Assembly (NCBI GenBank): GCA_021414065.1
Contig: JAIOPE010000063.1
Coordinates: 27,618-91,617, forward strand
DNA length: 64,000 nucleotides
From: Planctomycetota bacterium
GTDB lineage: Bacteria > Planctomycetota > JAJSAM01 > JAJVHW01
Reading direction: 5' to 3'
In this document: positions 62,070-64,000 of the stretch, piece by piece
Position numbering within the stretch: the first letter of the stretch is position 1
Layout: each line of letters opens with the position of its first letter
Notes under the pieces: generated by a model
Told to the model about the DNA's origin: nothing
Seen by the model: only the letters and a program-made list of their open reading frames with translations
Database searches by the model: none
Translations under genes and position numbers: made by a program

Positions 62070-63374
62070 ATGGGACGTCCGGAGTGGCTGCCGTTCGAGA
62101 AGGCACGTGCGTTCGTGCGTGGTCTCGGCCTGCTCGACGCCGCCGAGTGGCACGCCTACGGCCGCGGTGAACTGGAACTCATCCTCGGAACGCGGCCCGA
62201 CAACATCCCTGCAAGCCCTGTCACCGTGTACCGCCGCGAAGGTTGGGCCGGGTGGCGCGACTGGCTCGGCCCGCCGCCGATCGAACCGGTGGAGGCGGGC
62301 TACCGCACGTTCAAGAGGGCGCGCATCCTCGCGCGATCGGTGAGACTCGCAGACGCCGCCGCATGGCGGTCCTGGTGCGCGGGGACGGGTCCGCCCGGAC
62401 TGCGGCGCCGCCCGCCGGACATCCCCGACGATCCGGCCCGGATGTACCCGCGCGCCTGGCGCGGATGGGGCGACTGGCTCGGGACGAAGCGGGCCCCGCC
62501 GAAGAGCAACGGCCGCTCGTATCTGCCGTTCGAGCGCGCGCGCGCCTGGGCACGGACGCTCGGCCTGCGGTGTGCGCGCGAGTGGCAGGACGTCTCGTGC
62601 GGCCGCCATCCGATCCACGAGGGGCTCATCCCGGGCGTCCCGGCGGTGCCAAGTCTCATCTATCGGCACAGCGGCTGGAACGGTTTCGGCGACTGGCTCG
62701 GAACCGGGTTCCACGGCGCGAGCGAGGCGCCCGTCCTCGCGTTCGACGAGGCGCGGGAGTTCGTGCGCCGCCTCGGGCTGACGAGCACCGCCGAGTACTC
62801 GCGCTGGTCCGCCGGCCACCGCCCGGATCTCCCCCGTCGGCCAGACACGATCCCCAGCACGCCCCACAGGGTCTACGCGCGGCGCGGCTGGACCGACTGG
62901 GGCGACTACCTCGGCACGGGCAACATCCACCCGACGAAGCGGCGGTTCCGTTCACTCGAAGCGGCGCGGCGGTACGCGCGCGGGCTCGGATTCCGCAGTT
63001 CCACCGAGTGGAACCTGTTCGCGACCGGTCGCCGCACGGATCTCGGCCCGTTCCCAGACGACGTGCCGCGGTGTCCGCACCTGACCTACGCGGGCCAGGG
63101 ATGGATGAACTGGGGCGACTTCCTCGGCACCGGGACGGTCGCGAACGCGCAGCGGGTCCACCGCCCGTTCGCAGAAGCGCGTGCGTTCGCGAGGAGTCTC
63201 CGGCTGCGCTCCAGCCAGGAGTGGGTCGCGCTCGTGCGCGGCCGGATGCCGGAGCGCGCTCCCGTGCCGCCGGACATCCCCCGCACGCCGGAGGTGGTCT
63301 ACCTGCACCTCGGCTGGCTCGGATGGCGGGACTTCCTGGGCAACGACGGCGCGGGCGCCGCCGCGAGGCGGTGA
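62070..63374 (+). CDS. Six-repeat WLG protein
   Basis: 434 residues made of six units of about 70. Each runs F-x2-A-R-x2-(A/V)-R-x-L-x-L, then E/A-W, then P-x-x-I/V-P-x-x-P-x-x-x-Y, then G-W-x-x-W-x-D-W/Y/F-L-G-T-G; for example FEKARAFVRGLGLLDAAEWH and GWTDWGDYLGTG. Similar repeats occur in proteins of bacteria, algae and giant viruses, sometimes near integrases or helicases, and are probably DNA- or RNA-binding. The function here is unknown. Confidence 0.65.
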   Translation: MGRPEWLPFEKARAFVRGLGLLDAAEWHAYGRGELELILGTRPDNIPASPVTVYRREGWAGWRDWLGPPPIEPVEAGYRTFKRARILARSVRLADAAAWRSWCAGTGPPGLRRRPPDIPDDPARMYPRAWRGWGDWLGTKRAPPKSNGRSYLPFERARAWARTLGLRCAREWQDVSCGRHPIHEGLIPGVPAVPSLIYRHSGWNGFGDWLGTGFHGASEAPVLAFDEAREFVRRLGLTSTAEYSRWSAGHRPDLPRRPDTIPSTPHRVYARRGWTDWGDYLGTGNIHPTKRRFRSLEAARRYARGLGFRSSTEWNLFATGRRTDLGPFPDDVPRCPHLTYAGQGWMNWGDFLGTGTVANAQRVHRPFAEARAFARSLRLRSSQEWVALVRGRMPERAPVPPDIPRTPEVVYLHLGWLGWRDFLGNDGAGAAARR

Positions 63375-63389
63375 GTCGCGAGGTCGACG

Positions 63390-63493
63390 CGGCCACGAGA
63401 ACGCCGGTGATCCACCGCCCGGGCGCGGCGGTCTTCGCCGGGGACCCGGCGACGTTCGCGCCGACGGTCCGCCGGCAGGCGATGGGGACGTAG
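63390..63493 (+). pseudogene. Relic of a tail protein 3' end
   Basis: GAAVFAGDPATFAPTVRRQA with MGT at the end matches the last residues of the fibre protein at 49373-50734 (GAAVFPGDPASFAPAVHWQA, MGT); the DNA is also similar up to the stop codon. No start or upstream part is left. It marks the far edge of the 3' cargo region. Confidence 0.8.
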
Positions 63494-63529
63494 GCGCGCG
63501 GGGCGCGCTCGAAACTGCGCGTGGGATCG

Positions 63530-63570
63530 GGTCTGTCCGCGCCCGAGCCTCATCGACTCGGGCGCAGACC
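63530..63570. terminator. Hairpin between convergent genes
   Basis: GCGCCCGAG (63539-63547) pairs with CTCGGGCGC (63557-63565), extended by GGTCT/AGACC on the outside with a 4-base bulge. It lies between the tail relic and the reverse-strand gene that ends at 63584, so it can stop both. Confidence 0.6.
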
Positions 63571-63583
63571 ATTGCGCCATCGA

Positions 63584-63829
63584 CTACACCGCGCGCGCTA
63601 CGTCGATGGCGCGGACGACGCGCCTCAGCCAGGCGGTGAGACTACGCGGAGCGTCCTTCCGCCGAGCCGGGTGCGGGACTTTCACCGACTCCGGGACGGC
63701 GGGATGCGACAGTCGGATTTCTCCGGTGCGTCGCACGATCGCCACTCGGGCGCCAAGCGCGACGGCCGCGCGAATGCAGTTGCGGGAGTTGCTTCCCGCG
63801 TGACCGGCGAACGATGAGCCGTGAGTCAT
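63584..63829 (-). CDS. Small conserved-type protein with RRTGE-HP motif
   Basis: 81 residues with AAGGAG 7 bp before ATG 63829. SNSRNCIRAAVALGARVAIV and RRTGEIRLSHP, RRKDAPRSLTAWLRRV recall small HicA-like or phage-borne proteins that carry R-x-T/G-E, a hydrophobic strand and a helical end. I cannot name it. Confidence 0.5.
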   Translation of the reverse strand: MTHGSSFAGHAGSNSRNCIRAAVALGARVAIVRRTGEIRLSHPAVPESVKVPHPARRKDAPRSLTAWLRRVVRAIDVARAV

Positions 63830-64000
63830 GATCCATCTCCTTCCAGATATGCGGACTAACCCGCTTCTCTCACGACCGGTGTCGATCTCGCATTCGCCGG
63901 ACGTCGGCGGGTCTCGCGAGCGGGCATTCGCGGTCTCGGAGACCTGCGCGCGTGGTTTCCGACGCCTTCGGTGGGCGGATTCGGCGGTCCAATCCCGCGG
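63830..64000. other. Right end without recognised feature
   Basis: No gene, tRNA or second attachment site is visible before the window ends, so the right end of the phage is not defined here. Confidence 0.4.

Overview
The window is high-GC bacterial DNA dominated by one temperate siphophage-type element. Almost every phage gene overlaps the next by an ATGA or GTGA, and the genes follow the usual order: integrase, early regulators, recombination genes, terminase, portal, protease, capsid, connectors, tail and tail tip. The host cannot be named from sequence. The GC content, a WG-repeat protein, carboxypeptidase-regulatory-like Ig repeats and two-TPR/lipoprotein genes would fit Planctomycetota, but this is only a guess.

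Layout. 1-1071: non-coding flank with the 5' half of a tRNA-Arg(CCT). 1072-7761: five genes (glycosyltransferase-radical SAM fusion, WG repeat-P-loop protein, nucleotidyltransferase-phosphatase fusion, and convergent to them a GT2-TPR protein and a ParB-like protein), probably host or earlier accessory DNA. 7832-7908: intact tRNA-Arg(CCT), with the phage integrase at its 5' side. 7974-12555: integrase, AlpA-like factor, two XRE regulators, ParB-like proteins. 12543-17084: recombination module (Cas4/RecB-like nuclease, Sak4-like ATPase, SSB-like protein with acidic tail, RuvC-like resolvase). 17507-22291: HNH, compact small terminase, ParB-methyltransferase, large terminase. 30669-36308: portal, ClpP-type protease, HK97 capsid, connectors. 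39563-54785: tail tube, chaperones, tape measure, DUF2460, lambda L-like and J-like tip proteins, fibres, small membrane protein. 54798-63829: lipoproteins, cargo and relics.

Cargo sits between the structural blocks, mostly on the opposite strand: an AbiE-like toxin-antitoxin pair (22365-24331), a serine recombinase/ParB/RepB-like cassette (26481-30432), a DUF3696 ATPase pair (36954-39460), an AIPR-family protein (47459-49228), a membrane coiled-coil protein (50736-51587), a BACON-like lipoprotein plus M48 peptidase (55617-58919), a zinc-knuckle/PIN fusion (59744-61363) and WLG-repeat proteins (61806-63374).

The most interesting signal is a roughly 36-bp motif that recurs eight times, always on the + strand and always just before a late gene or block: TKGMAC, then GARCCTCCCG, then an ACGCTC-like box, with a constant 17-bp spacer. 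In five copies the start codon lies exactly where transcription would be expected to start, and no Shine-Dalgarno is visible; in the other three a short leader carries GGAG(G). I read it as a family of phage late promoters that yield leaderless or short-leader mRNAs and that restart transcription after each cargo insertion. In addition, three late genes (portal 5' end, lipoprotein, tail protein 3' end) occur as partial second copies that border cargo islands, which suggests how the cargo was acquired.
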